From the NCBI GenBank assembly GCA_024707255.1, contig JANQAC010000002.1:180001-244000 (forward strand): a stretch of 64,000 nt of DNA, written 5' to 3'. Both the position numbers and the translations under genes were made by a program. The notes below the pieces were generated by a model. That model ran no database searches. It saw only the letters and a program-made list of their open reading frames with translations, and was not told where the DNA came from. Within the stretch, counting starts at the first letter, position 1; every line of letters begins with the position of its first letter. Shown piece by piece: positions 19,705-28,416 of the stretch. The stretch comes from Asticcacaulis sp. (GTDB lineage Bacteria; Pseudomonadota; Alphaproteobacteria; Caulobacterales; Caulobacteraceae).

Positions 19705-20742
19705 ATGAGATTTGGGATTATCGGTTACGGCAAGATGGGGGAAATTCGTCACGAGGCGGTGAAAAAGACCGGCATTGGCGAAGTCGTGGCCATTTACGGT
19801 TTTGGCCCTGACCCGGTGCCGGAAGATCTGCGCGTCGACAGTGTTGACGCCATTCTGAACGACCCGACCATTGACGGCGTCTTTATCTGCTGCGTTAATT
19901 CGCTCAATCAGGAAATGACTATTCGCGCCCTCAAGGCCGGCAAGCATATCCTGTGCGAAAAGCCGCCCGCCTTCAATGCCGCCGGCGTCGAGGAAATCCG
20001 CAAGGTCGAGGCCCAGGCCAACAAGGTTCTGATGTATGGTTTCAACCACCGCCACCATGGCGCGGCTGTCAAGATGCGCCAGATCGTCGATGAGGGCGAT
20101 CATGGCCGCATCCTGTGGATGCGCGGTCGCTACGGCAAGTCGGTTGATGAGAACTATCTCAGCACTTGGCGCGCTGATCCGAAACTGGCCGGCGGCGGTA
20201 TCCTGCTCGATCAGGGCATCCACATGCTCGACCTGTTCATGTATCTCGGCGGCGAATTCGACGAGGTCCAGGCCATGGTCTCCAGCATATACTGGAATAT
20301 TCCGGGCATCGAGGACAATGTCTTCGCCATGTTCCGCAATTCGAAGACCGGTCTTGCGGCCTCCCTGCATTCCACCATGGTTCAATGGCGCCATCTGTTC
20401 TCGCTCGAAGTCTTCATGGAGCGCGGCTATATGGTGCTCAACGGCCTCAAGACGTCTTCGAACTCCTATGGCGCCGAACAGCTTGTCGTGGCGCGCAACC
20501 GCAGCCATGCACCGGCCGCCACCTGGGCGGAAGAATCGTCCGAAACTTTCGAGACGGATACGAGCTGGGAACGCGAAGCACAGATATTCGCCGACTGGAT
20601 CAGGACGGGCGCGCCGGAAGGCCATGGCGGCGACTCCTTAAGCGCCCTGCGCGTCATGCGCGTTATCGATGCCGTCTATGCCCAGGAAAAACATACCGCA
20701 CCACAACTCTATTCGCGTCTCAACGCTGACGCCGACGCCTGA
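19705..20742 (+). CDS. Gfo/Idh/MocA family NAD(P)-dependent sugar oxidoreductase
   Basis: A 345-aa dehydrogenase acting on a sugar or sugar-phosphate hydroxyl. The Rossmann start is FGIIGYGKMGEIRH (G-x-G-x-x-G), the family signature CEKPPAFN carries the catalytic Lys, and GGGILLDQGIHMLDL provides the conserved Asp/His pair of the C-terminal alpha/beta domain. A gap of 256 bases upstream suggests its own promoter. It is the first of five closely spaced rightward genes: isomerase, MhpD-like protein, phosphatase and acetyltransferase follow. A role in modifying a sugar before CMP activation is inferred. Confidence 0.87.
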   Translation: MRFGIIGYGKMGEIRHEAVKKTGIGEVVAIYGFGPDPVPEDLRVDSVDAILNDPTIDGVFICCVNSLNQEMTIRALKAGKHILCEKPPAFNAAGVEEIRKVEAQANKVLMYGFNHRHHGAAVKMRQIVDEGDHGRILWMRGRYGKSVDENYLSTWRADPKLAGGGILLDQGIHMLDLFMYLGGEFDEVQAMVSSIYWNIPGIEDNVFAMFRNSKTGLAASLHSTMVQWRHLFSLEVFMERGYMVLNGLKTSSNSYGAEQLVVARNRSHAPAATWAEESSETFETDTSWEREAQIFADWIRTGAPEGHGGDSLSALRVMRVIDAVYAQEKHTAPQLYSRLNADADA

Positions 20743-20766
20743 TAATAAACAAGATTGGAGATACCC

Positions 20767-21369
20767 ATGTCCGCTGATACCGCTGCCCCGGCCAATGCCG
20801 ATGCCTTCCTCGCTCCCTATTTCGAGCAGTACACCAAGCTGATGTACAATGCCGAAGTGGCCGCCAATATCCAGAAATTCGCCGACCTGGCGCTTCAGGT
20901 GCGCGCCAATGGCGCCAAGATGATGTTCTCCGGCAACGGTGCTTCGGCCTCATGCGCCGAGCACGGTGCCACCGACTTCACCAAACAAGGCAAGGTTCGT
21001 GGCGTCACCTTCCACGATCCGAACCTGATGACCTGCTTCGCTAACGATTTCGGTTTCGATCACTGGGTCGCCAAGGCCGTCGAGCACTATGCAGACGATA
21101 ATGATGTCGTCGTCCTGATCAGCGTGTCCGGCACCTCGCCGTCGGTCGTCAATGCCGCCAAATATGCCAAGGAACGCGGCCTGAAGGTCGTTTCCTTCAC
21201 CGGCCGTTCGAGCGACAATCCGCTGAAGCAGCTTTCCGACATCGCCTTCTGGGCGGATTCGGATGCCTACAACGTGGTGGAAAATCTGCACGGCATGTGG
21301 CTGACCGGGACGATCGACTATGTCATCGGCAAGTCGGTCTACGAAACCCGCGCTTACGAACTGAAGTAG
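20767..21369 (+). CDS. SIS-domain sugar-phosphate isomerase (GmhA-like)
   Basis: A 200-aa single SIS-domain protein. It has the phosphate-binding segment MMFSGNGASASCAEH, a Thr/Asp pair in ATDFTKQGK, LISVSGTSPSVVNAAKYAKERGLKVVSFTG (the second SIS phosphate loop), and an ENLHGMWL helix with the conserved Glu-x-x-His of phosphoheptose isomerases. This points to aldose-ketose isomerisation of a phosphorylated sugar. The ATG at 20767 follows TTGGAG; an upstream in-frame TTG is less likely. It lies 24 bases after the oxidoreductase. Confidence 0.83.
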   Translation: MSADTAAPANADAFLAPYFEQYTKLMYNAEVAANIQKFADLALQVRANGAKMMFSGNGASASCAEHGATDFTKQGKVRGVTFHDPNLMTCFANDFGFDHWVAKAVEHYADDNDVVVLISVSGTSPSVVNAAKYAKERGLKVVSFTGRSSDNPLKQLSDIAFWADSDAYNVVENLHGMWLTGTIDYVIGKSVYETRAYELK

Positions 21370-21375
21370 GTTTTG

Positions 21376-22101
21376 GTGACCTATCTGCGTCAGGAAAGAT
21401 CGCCCCTCAGTGCTGTGGCGCTTGGGGGCGATACCACCCCCGCGTCACTGGCCGATGCCTATGCCGGTATGGCTGGGGAAATTAGCCGCGAGCCTGAACG
21501 CTGGGGCGCATGGAAGCTCGGCGGCACCAATTTCGGCAGTCAGGCGGCATTCAATGTCACGCGTGGCTATTTCGGCGCCATTGATCGCACGGAAATCCTG
21601 TCGCAACCATCCGTGGCGCCGGGCTTCCCGCTCTTCGAGATAAAAGGCGAGGTCGAGGTGGGGCTGCGCATAGGCGCTGATGGCAAGGGTTTCGATGCCT
21701 GGTGTGTCTGCCTGGAAATGCCATCCTCACCGATCACCAATCTGTTGGAAGCCGGCGTGGCCGCCTTGGTAGCCGACCGCTGCGCGGCCGGTGCTCTGCT
21801 TCTTGGTGCTGAGCGTATGGTGGAAACCATTGGTGCCATTGATACGGCCCGTTTTACGCTGGAAATCAACGGTGCAATTGCCTCGGTCGGCACCCTGGCA
21901 GATCTGGTGGCCATGCCCCAGGCGTGTCTGGATGATTTCCGCGCCCTGGCGGCCGAGACCGGCTTCCATCCCAAAGCCGGTGACTGGGTGGCGACCGGCG
22001 GCATTACCAAGTGCATCGCCTTCGATCCGGGCTCGCATGTGCGCGTCCTGTTCAATGACGAAGTCGTGCTCGATTTTACGGCCAGCGTTTTGGAAGCCTG
22101 A
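21376..22101 (+). CDS. MhpD/FAH-fold protein (2-keto-4-pentenoate hydratase-like)
   Basis: A 241-aa protein resembling the fumarylacetoacetase/2-oxopent-4-enoate hydratase superfamily. The features are WKLGGTNFGSQAAFN near the N-terminus, FEIKGEVEVGLRIG where the metal-binding Glu pair is expected, CLEMPSSPI, AGALLLGAERM, and KAGDWVATGGITKC near the end, in the same order as in MhpD. GTG at 21376, 6 bases after AGTAGG, is the likely start. The family acts on 2-keto acids with enol intermediates. Finding it between a sugar isomerase and an IMPase, with a CMP-sugar synthetase upstream, suggests it handles a 2-keto sugar acid. This is inference; no exact function is known to me. Confidence 0.6.
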   Translation: MTYLRQERSPLSAVALGGDTTPASLADAYAGMAGEISREPERWGAWKLGGTNFGSQAAFNVTRGYFGAIDRTEILSQPSVAPGFPLFEIKGEVEVGLRIGADGKGFDAWCVCLEMPSSPITNLLEAGVAALVADRCAAGALLLGAERMVETIGAIDTARFTLEINGAIASVGTLADLVAMPQACLDDFRALAAETGFHPKAGDWVATGGITKCIAFDPGSHVRVLFNDEVVLDFTASVLEA

Positions 22102-22896
22102 ATGAACGACAAAGCCATACAGGCCGGGCTCGAAGCCATACTGCGCGAGGCCATGACACTGGCACGGAAGGCGCCGCCGGCGCGCGCGGATTTCAAGGCA
22201 GCGCAGGATTACGTCACCGATGTTGATCTGGCGGTCGATGCCTTCCTCGCCGAAAAGCTGTCGGCCCTGACTCCCGATACGCCCGTGCTGAGTGAAGAGC
22301 GTGCGGTCGAAGAAACCGGCGAACTGGACGGCTACTGGATCGTCGATCCGATCGACGGCACCATGAACCTGATGTGCCGCATTCCGTTTGTCGGCATTTC
22401 GGTGGCTCTGGTCGATGCGCACGGACCGCGCATCGCGGCGGTCGCTTCCGTGGCCGATGGCGTCACCTATTCGGCGGCGCGCGGGCAGGGCGCTTTCCGC
22501 GATGGCGTGAAGCTTGATCTGTCGCAGGCGAAGCCGAGCGAACTGATCGTGCTTTCCACCGGCCTGCTTGACGCGCTGATGGCTGGCCATGCCGAAGCCT
22601 ATTCAGGTATGCGGAAGATCGGCAAGATACGCAATCTTGGCGCCCAGGCGCTTAACCTGTGCTTTGTTGCCGGCGGCGGTCTGGCGGCCGTGGCCTCGAT
22701 CGAAGCGAAGGTCTGGGACGAAGCGGCGGGTGGTCTGATTGTGCGCGAAGCGGGCGGCATCTGGTCGGCAGCATCGGACAGCGCTAATTGGCGATCGCCT
22801 TCGGAGATGATGACCATCCGGGAGCAACGCAGCCTGGCGGCGCACCCGAGCGTATCCAGAGACGCGGCGGATATGCTGAGGCAGGTGCTGAATTAA
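22102..22896 (+). CDS. Inositol monophosphatase-family phosphatase
   Basis: A 264-aa Mg-dependent phosphatase. The metal-binding motif WIVDPIDGTMN and the C-terminal WDEAAGGLIVREAGG are both intact, and DYVTDVDLAVD supplies the N-terminal acidic residue. The start directly follows the previous stop (TGA ATG), so translation is probably coupled. Relatives remove phosphate from inositol phosphates, PAP, fructose bisphosphate or sugar phosphates; in this cassette it may release a free sugar acid ready for CMP activation. CysQ at 48447 is a distinct member of the same superfamily. Confidence 0.87.
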   Translation: MNDKAIQAGLEAILREAMTLARKAPPARADFKAAQDYVTDVDLAVDAFLAEKLSALTPDTPVLSEERAVEETGELDGYWIVDPIDGTMNLMCRIPFVGISVALVDAHGPRIAAVASVADGVTYSAARGQGAFRDGVKLDLSQAKPSELIVLSTGLLDALMAGHAEAYSGMRKIGKIRNLGAQALNLCFVAGGGLAAVASIEAKVWDEAAGGLIVREAGGIWSAASDSANWRSPSEMMTIREQRSLAAHPSVSRDAADMLRQVLN

Positions 22897-22897
22897 A

Positions 22898-23425
22898 ATG
22901 GACGCAGCAGAAATAAGTGAAGATATCTGGCACCTTATCAAGTCAGATGAGCTGCTGATGGCGGATATTCGTTCGTGGTGGCAGTGGCGTAATAAGGAAT
23001 CCTTCGAATTGGATCCGGCCTTTACGGCATTGTTTGGAAAGTATCCGGAATTTCGGAGTCTTGTCGATTTTCGCTTTCGCTCAGCCGGCCATAGGCAAAG
23101 GGTATGCAATAAAATGCGTCGAGCGAATGATTTATATTTTGGAAATATGGAGGTCGGCCCTGGGTTTCGTATTCAGCACGGCCACTCAACTTGGGTGATG
23201 GCTGCAAAGATTGGGGAAAATTTTCATATTAATCAGAATGTTACCGTTGGTGTTTCCAAGGGCGGGATGCCTAATATCGGAAACAATGTCAGGATATTGA
23301 CCGGTGCTGTGGTTATTGGAGCCGTGACCATAGGAGACGGCGTCGTGATTGCGCCGAATGCGTTTGTCAATTTTGATGTCCCGGCCGGAAAAAAAGTATT
23401 TCCAGCCCGCTCAGTTATCGTTTGA
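22898..23425 (+). CDS. Serine-acetyltransferase-like hexapeptide acyltransferase (second copy, AT-rich)
   Basis: A 175-aa paralogue of the gene at 15492 with the same layout: RSWWQWRN, FPEFRS-type helix (YPEFRSLVDFRF), IQHGHSTWV, FHINQNVTVGVSKGGMPNIG and the IAPNAFVNFDVP ending. The two proteins bracket the CMP-sugar cassette. Its codon use is more AT-rich than its neighbours (for example around 23110-23250), and it starts one base after the phosphatase stop with no clear ribosome binding site, which suggests coupling. The different base composition hints at separate acquisition rather than recent local duplication. Confidence 0.8.
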   Translation: MDAAEISEDIWHLIKSDELLMADIRSWWQWRNKESFELDPAFTALFGKYPEFRSLVDFRFRSAGHRQRVCNKMRRANDLYFGNMEVGPGFRIQHGHSTWVMAAKIGENFHINQNVTVGVSKGGMPNIGNNVRILTGAVVIGAVTIGDGVVIAPNAFVNFDVPAGKKVFPARSVIV

Positions 23426-23445
23426 GAGGAATTGTTTAAAGGGCT

Positions 23446-25665
23446 CTATTTTGCCGGCTTCAATTTCTTCTCGTGATCTGTTTCGTTCCGGTAGAGAGCT
23501 TCAATTCTCATCATTTGATTGGTGGCTTCTTCATGTGTCAAGGCGGCGAGTGTATCTGCTGGATCGTAGGCGTAGAGGTGATCCCTGAGAAGGGCGGCGA
23601 TATGGCGGCGGAAGGCCAGGCGGTGCGCGTCGAAGCCGGTGTGCGCCAGGGCGGCATTGACCGTATCGGCCAGGCCCTCACGCGCGGTGACCTCATAGGC
23701 GCTGCCCGAGCCTGACAGGGTGTTGCGGCCCATCAGCACCACCGGCCGGTCATTGGCCAGCGCGATATAGGCCACCGACGACAGGATCGTCACTGTCACA
23801 TCGCTGAGCAGCAGGCAGTCCAGCACATTGCTCTCGCGCACCACCACCACGCGCGGATGCGGATGCGCCGCCTGCGGATACAGGTTCGGATGCGGCTTGA
23901 ACAGGATCAGCCAGTTATTGGCCTCGGCCAGCGCCGCCAGCGCGTCCAGACCGTCCTGCGTATCCTCGTAGACAGGCGAGTGCAGGTGAGACCGACCGTC
24001 GCGCGGCAGGTTGCCTGAATGCCAGTCATTGATGCCGGCATAGAAGACCAGCTTCGCGCCTTCGGCATCGGCGCGCGCCCGCACCGCGCCCATCACCGAC
24101 AGCCCCGACTGCGGCTTGCGATCCAGCCGCTTGTCGCGGATTTCGCTGATCACCGCCCCGGCCTTTTCCAGCCAGGGCGCATTGGCCCGGGTCGCCTTCA
24201 GCGTCACACCCACGCAGGATGCCTCGGCCATCATCCCCTTCGCATCCAGGGTCAGGGTCTTGGGCACCATGCCCTCGTGCAGGTAGGCACTCGGAATCGC
24301 CAGGGCATTGGCCAGGGTCCGCCCCACCTCCATCAGCGAATTCCACTGGTGCCACAACAGGACCAGCGATGGCTTCACCTGCTGCATCACATACAGCACC
24401 TTGCGCGCCTCGTCGTCGATCTGGTCGAGGCAGCGCTCCAGCGCCACCGGCGACTGGTTCAGCGTCGCGTAGAAGCCGTAGAGCGCCCGCGCCGCCCTTT
24501 GCCGGGCCGCCGGCGGAAACAGGCCGGCCGCGGCCGCCGGGTCACTGTCCCACGCCGTCCGGGCCAGGCCATCGAGGGCGCCATCGAAGAAGTTGATCTC
24601 GGCAGGGGGTCTTCAGGATTGGCACTGGGAATGGCGTGGGGCGAATGGTGCAGCACTACCAGTTCCCGGCCCTGGCGGCGCAGTTCGTCGCGCAGGCTCT
24701 TTATGGCATGGGCCTTTTCCGGGCGGTCGACGGCATCGAGATTGTGGATGATCAGCAAAACGCGCGGCCGCGCCGGCGGCGGCAGGACGCCCAGCAGCCG
24801 CGCCCGCGCCGCCTCGGCGCCGTAGCGGACAGGTCCCCGCCAGGCGCGGCCGGCGGGGCCGCCGCCGACACCTCAGGCACCGGAATCGCCAGGCTGATGC
24901 GCGCACCATTCTCCAGGGTGGCGCGGATATCGATCGGCAGGCCCGCGTCCAAAGGCGCATCCAGCAACAGTTCGAACCGCCAGCCCGTATTGGTTTCGCC
25001 GTGGCGGAACTGCTTGATATTGACCCCGCCTTCGCCGAGCAGGCGATCCCCCTGCCACGCCTCGATCAAAGACAGCCGATGCCCCCAGGCCACAAACGCC
25101 CCCCGCACCCACAACAAATCCCATGCCGGATCATAACGCGAATCAAACGCCGAAAAGTCGACAAGACCGTGAAGTTCGACGGGCGGCACAGGCAATTCAA
25201 AACGCCTGCCGGCTATCTGAATATCGAGCAAGTAGCCATTTTCGCTTAATTGCCGCGCTATCGCATCGTGGGAGGTGTCCTGGGGGAGATGACGCCGCCG
25301 ATTTCAAAGCCGTAATGCACGAATATGCCATCGGATTGAGCAAGCGCTGTTTCGACCTCTGGCAGCCTGTCTGTCGTCCGCGTTATGACTTCGCCAGTGG
25401 TCAGGTCGCGCAGGCTGATATGCGGCGCGCGTTCGTGCAAGATCCATCCGGAAATGCGTAAGCGCCGGCTTTGGAGATCGAAAACGGCCTCTTTGACAAC
25501 CTGAACAGGCGGCCTCAAAACCAGCCAGGGCAGCCAGCTTCTGAAGACGCGCGCCCGGGTGCGGGGATTGGCGCCAAGCCGGCCGCTGACAACATCTGTT
25601 ACCAGGCTGGTGAGGGCGGCGCGCACATTCGGCGGCAGAAATCGGCTTAACCCAAGCCCCAGCAT
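23446..25665 (-). CDS. Large transferase-like protein with SGW beta domain and capsule-synthesis-like C-terminus, three frameshifts
   Basis: About 740 aa after three single-base corrections. Order: short N-terminal part (MLGLGLSRFLPP), an SGW beta domain (RISGWILHE ... HYGFEIGG), a second beta domain (FSAFDSRYDPAWDLLW ... RHGETNTGWRFELLLDAP), then an alpha/beta region with VLLIIHNLDAVDRPEKAHAI and a C-terminal part with LFKPHPNLYPQ and RESNVLDCLLLSDVTVTILSS, resembling KpsS/LipB-type or polymer-transferase folds. Frame breaks: 25282-25286 (five G, six expected), 24829-24831 (missing C) and about 24603 (missing C). It starts 13 bases after the ATPase gene of the exporter, so it belongs to that operon. 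It is an inverted paralogue of the C-terminal half of 35608-39907. Confidence 0.7.
23500..25230 (-). repeat. Inverted paralogous repeat, copy A
   Basis: This stretch and 38180-39860 encode closely similar protein, from FDSRYD through TLAALTH, and the DNA is also highly similar by eye with long identical runs (for example around RESNVLDCLLLSDV). The copies lie in opposite orientation about 13 kb apart and flank the exporter, giant transferase and gmd genes. Exact identity was not computed. Confidence 0.8.
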
Positions 25666-25678
25666 GAGGTAGTTTGTC

Positions 25679-26431
25679 CTATTCCTTCGCCCGGAAGTTT
25701 TTGAAGTCCCAGTAAGCCGTATCGCCGAAGTAAATCTGCGTGCCGTTATGCAGCACGACCAGCTTGTTGCAGGTGTCGCGGATAAGATTGAAGTTATGGC
25801 TGCCCAGGACCAGACATCTCGCGCGGCCAAGTATGTCCTTCATGCGATCGCCCGCTTTTTTGACGAAAGATGCGTCCCCCGCGCCCAGCCACTCATCCAT
25901 AACCAGAATGTCCGGATCGAGACTGGTTGCGACGGAAAAGACCAGACGCGCCCCCATACCGGTGGAATAGGTCTTCATTGGCAGGTCGATATAAGGACCA
26001 AGCTCGGAAAAATCGATAATTTCTTCCATCTTGGCCAGAACCTGCTTGGTCGTAAAACCACGCATCCGGCCCATGGTGATAATGTTTTCGCGCCCCGTCA
26101 GCGAACGGTCGAGCCCAAGACCGACATCGATCATTGACGTGGTGCGACCGTTAATCTGTATGTGGCCTCGATCAGGCTCATAAATGCCGGCGATGACTTT
26201 AAGGAGCGTCGTCTTGCCGGCGCCGTTATGTCCGACCACGCCCAGGCGATCGCCCTCCTTTAGCGTGAATGTGACGCCGGAAAGAGCCTTGATGTGAATG
26301 ACGTCCTTGCCATCCTTCAGCAATTTGCCACCAACGGCGAGGCTGGCGATGGTGTTGCGCAGGGACTGTGCGCGGATGGAATAGATGGGGTAGGCCAGTT
26401 CGACCGAGTTTAAACTGAGAATTTCAGACAT
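25679..26431 (-). CDS. wzt: ABC transporter ATP-binding protein for polysaccharide export (Wzt/KpsT-like)
   Basis: A 250-aa nucleotide-binding protein that powers export of a completed polysaccharide across the inner membrane. Walker A is GHNGAGKTT, the signature region is YSTGMGARL (the degenerate form usual in KpsT/RfbE/Wzt), Walker B ends LVMDEWLGAGD and the switch is GSHN. The long N-terminal extension before Walker A (SVELAYPIYS) is typical of the family. There is no C-terminal carbohydrate-recognition domain as in O8/O9a Wzt, so chain-end recognition is not expected. It follows the permease by 17 bases in the same operon. The symbol rests on family and context. Confidence 0.88.
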   Translation of the reverse strand: MSEILSLNSVELAYPIYSIRAQSLRNTIASLAVGGKLLKDGKDVIHIKALSGVTFTLKEGDRLGVVGHNGAGKTTLLKVIAGIYEPDRGHIQINGRTTSMIDVGLGLDRSLTGRENIITMGRMRGFTTKQVLAKMEEIIDFSELGPYIDLPMKTYSTGMGARLVFSVATSLDPDILVMDEWLGAGDASFVKKAGDRMKDILGRARCLVLGSHNFNLIRDTCNKLVVLHNGTQIYFGDTAYWDFKNFRAKE

Positions 26432-26448
26432 GAGCGTTCGGAACCAAT

Positions 26449-27231
26449 CTACAGCCAGAAGGGAATGCGGCGGCGCCATGCGCCAAAAACGAGCATCCAG
26501 ACAACCACTCCGGATATCATGGTGATCAGGGCCAGCGTCCAGCAATGAGCCGGCGCTTCGTGACCCAGCAACGGAGAGCGGAGAATTTCCACCAATCCGT
26601 AGAACGGGTTCCATTGCGCATATTTGGCGCGGCTGGAATGGAGCTGGTCCATGCGCCAGAAGATGGGTGTCATGAAATACATGATGTGGGCCAGATAGGG
26701 CAGCAGATACCGCATATCACGGAAACGCGCCGCTAGCATCCCTGTAACCGTGCCCCAGGAAAACATCGTGACAAGTACAACCACGATGCTCAGCAGGACA
26801 GATGGATGCGGGAACTGAATGGCCCCTATCAGCAGCATCATTATGTAGAACACAACGACATTGTGCAGGAACAGGAAAAAGGTTTTGGCGGCGGCTTCCA
26901 GGACATAATAGCTGAACGGATTGGCGTGGTTCTTGATCATGTTGCCGGCGCCCATGAATATCTCGACCGATTCGGTCATGACAAAAGCGACCAGGCCAAA
27001 ACACATGATGCCGCACATCATATAGGGCATGGTTTCTTTCAGGGTTGTGCCGAAAATACCGCCAAACACCAGTGACAGGGCGATCGACGTCGCCACAAGC
27101 TGGCCTGAAATCCATAGCGATCCCAGGAAGGTGCGTTTATATTTCGATGAGATCTCGTGATACGCCTGATATGTCCAGACATGATAGAGTTTCAACGCCT
27201 CGGTGACGTCTTTTATAGCCTTACTTAACAT
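26449..27231 (-). CDS. wzm: ABC-2 type polysaccharide export permease (Wzm/KpsM-like)
   Basis: A 260-aa integral membrane protein with about six transmembrane segments. The N-terminal amphipathic part YHVWTYQAYHEISSKYKRTFLGSLW is the classic RfbA/Wzm/TagG start, and the C-terminal RSPLLGHEAPAHCW plus final helix also fit. With the ATPase at 25679 it forms the exporter for an O-antigen or similar polymer. ATG at 27231 is chosen over a TTG one codon earlier; an ACAGGA element lies close by. A 196-base gap separates it from the SGNH gene and probably contains the operon promoter. Confidence 0.88.
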   Translation of the reverse strand: MLSKAIKDVTEALKLYHVWTYQAYHEISSKYKRTFLGSLWISGQLVATSIALSLVFGGIFGTTLKETMPYMMCGIMCFGLVAFVMTESVEIFMGAGNMIKNHANPFSYYVLEAAAKTFFLFLHNVVVFYIMMLLIGAIQFPHPSVLLSIVVVLVTMFSWGTVTGMLAARFRDMRYLLPYLAHIMYFMTPIFWRMDQLHSSRAKYAQWNPFYGLVEILRSPLLGHEAPAHCWTLALITMISGVVVWMLVFGAWRRRIPFWL

Positions 27232-27427
27232 CAATCCTGTCCAGTTCCGCAGCGGTTATCTCCGCACGTCCTTCTATGCCACAGAGTAATTTCTTCGCAA
27301 GCGCACAAATCCTTGTCACCCGGAAACCACTTGCCACCCCACGCGTTAATGCTCCCCCAGCCGCGTTGCAAGTGTCTCCTCTTACAGACCTGTTCCGTGT
27401 TCGTCCATAAAAACTTCCCGCAAAGTC

Positions 27428-28408
27428 TCATCCCTCCGTTTCTGGCCATAGCTCTGAGATGGGATGCGAAAGCAGGTAGTTCTGAAAGCAGGCGTTACCA
27501 TCAGCATTCCAGTGCGTATCGCAGGGATGGTAATGGGCTAATGTCAGTGGAAGATCATCATAGAACACTGCATCAGGCTTGGCCCTGCCGATTTCAGCCT
27601 TGAAATGAGCCCAGCCGGCAAGGTGATTTTCAGTCAGCCGTCCGAGGGCTTCAAGTCCTGTCAGTTTGGATGCCAACTCTTCTTTCATCGGGATGCGGAT
27701 AACGGCGAACTTTTTGAAACGACGGCAGATTCGCTGCAAGTCGCCCGTTGCTTCGGCGTAACTGCCTGCGAATTTGTCCGGGTTGAAGGGTGCATAGCCG
27801 GGATTCAGCAGGTAAGGCTGGCCATCGATCATCTCAATGATCTGGCCTTCCACCCTGGTTAAGCTTGTGGCCCTGACCTTGGCCAGGCTTTTTTCAAGCG
27901 CCGTCTCCAGATTGGTCTGCCAGCGCATAAAGCTGAATAGAGGCTGGCTGCTCTCCTGCCAGCGCGCGAAATCGACGCAAAAAGTCCAGATATTCGGGTG
28001 GTAAAGAAAAACTGCCACGTCGCCGCGGCCAGTATAATATTGATCGAGCATCTCCCGCATCTGGCGTAAGCCGACGGGCAGCCCGAGATTCAGGAACTGC
28101 GCATTGAAGACGGCGGCATCGTACCAGTTAAGTCCGTTATCAACCGCGAAGCCCATGGCGTAGGAGGTGCCGAATATCACGCCTGGGCCCGCAGTTGCAC
28201 ACGGTCCGCGCAGGCCGAGATGATTGGAGGAAAAGGTAAACCCAAGATGCGTTCGATCGAGATCGAGATTGGGCCGTATCCGCAGACCGAAGCACCGGTC
28301 CTCCTCCAGCAGGGCCAGCCACTTCCGTCCCTGCAGGGGAAAGGACATGTTGAGGCTGTCGACAAACATAGTCTCGATCAATCGCTGGAGGTCATCACCG
28401 CCGGTCAT
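27428..28408 (-). CDS. SGNH-fold hydrolase/acyltransferase-like protein
   Basis: A 326-aa protein, no signal peptide seen. GTSYAMGFAVD near residue 80 fits the block I nucleophile segment of SGNH/AlgX-type enzymes, and DTHWNADGN near the C-terminus is the catalytic Asp-x-x-His pair. Such proteins add or remove acetyl groups on polysaccharides. It starts 8 bases after the giant transferase gene stops, so the two are probably one operon. Its role as a polysaccharide O-acyl-modifying enzyme is inferred; the acyl donor and acceptor are unknown. Confidence 0.7.
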   Translation of the reverse strand: MTGGDDLQRLIETMFVDSLNMSFPLQGRKWLALLEEDRCFGLRIRPNLDLDRTHLGFTFSSNHLGLRGPCATAGPGVIFGTSYAMGFAVDNGLNWYDAAVFNAQFLNLGLPVGLRQMREMLDQYYTGRGDVAVFLYHPNIWTFCVDFARWQESSQPLFSFMRWQTNLETALEKSLAKVRATSLTRVEGQIIEMIDGQPYLLNPGYAPFNPDKFAGSYAEATGDLQRICRRFKKFAVIRIPMKEELASKLTGLEALGRLTENHLAGWAHFKAEIGRAKPDAVFYDDLPLTLAHYHPCDTHWNADGNACFQNYLLSHPISELWPETEG

Positions 28409-28416
28409 GCTGTTTT

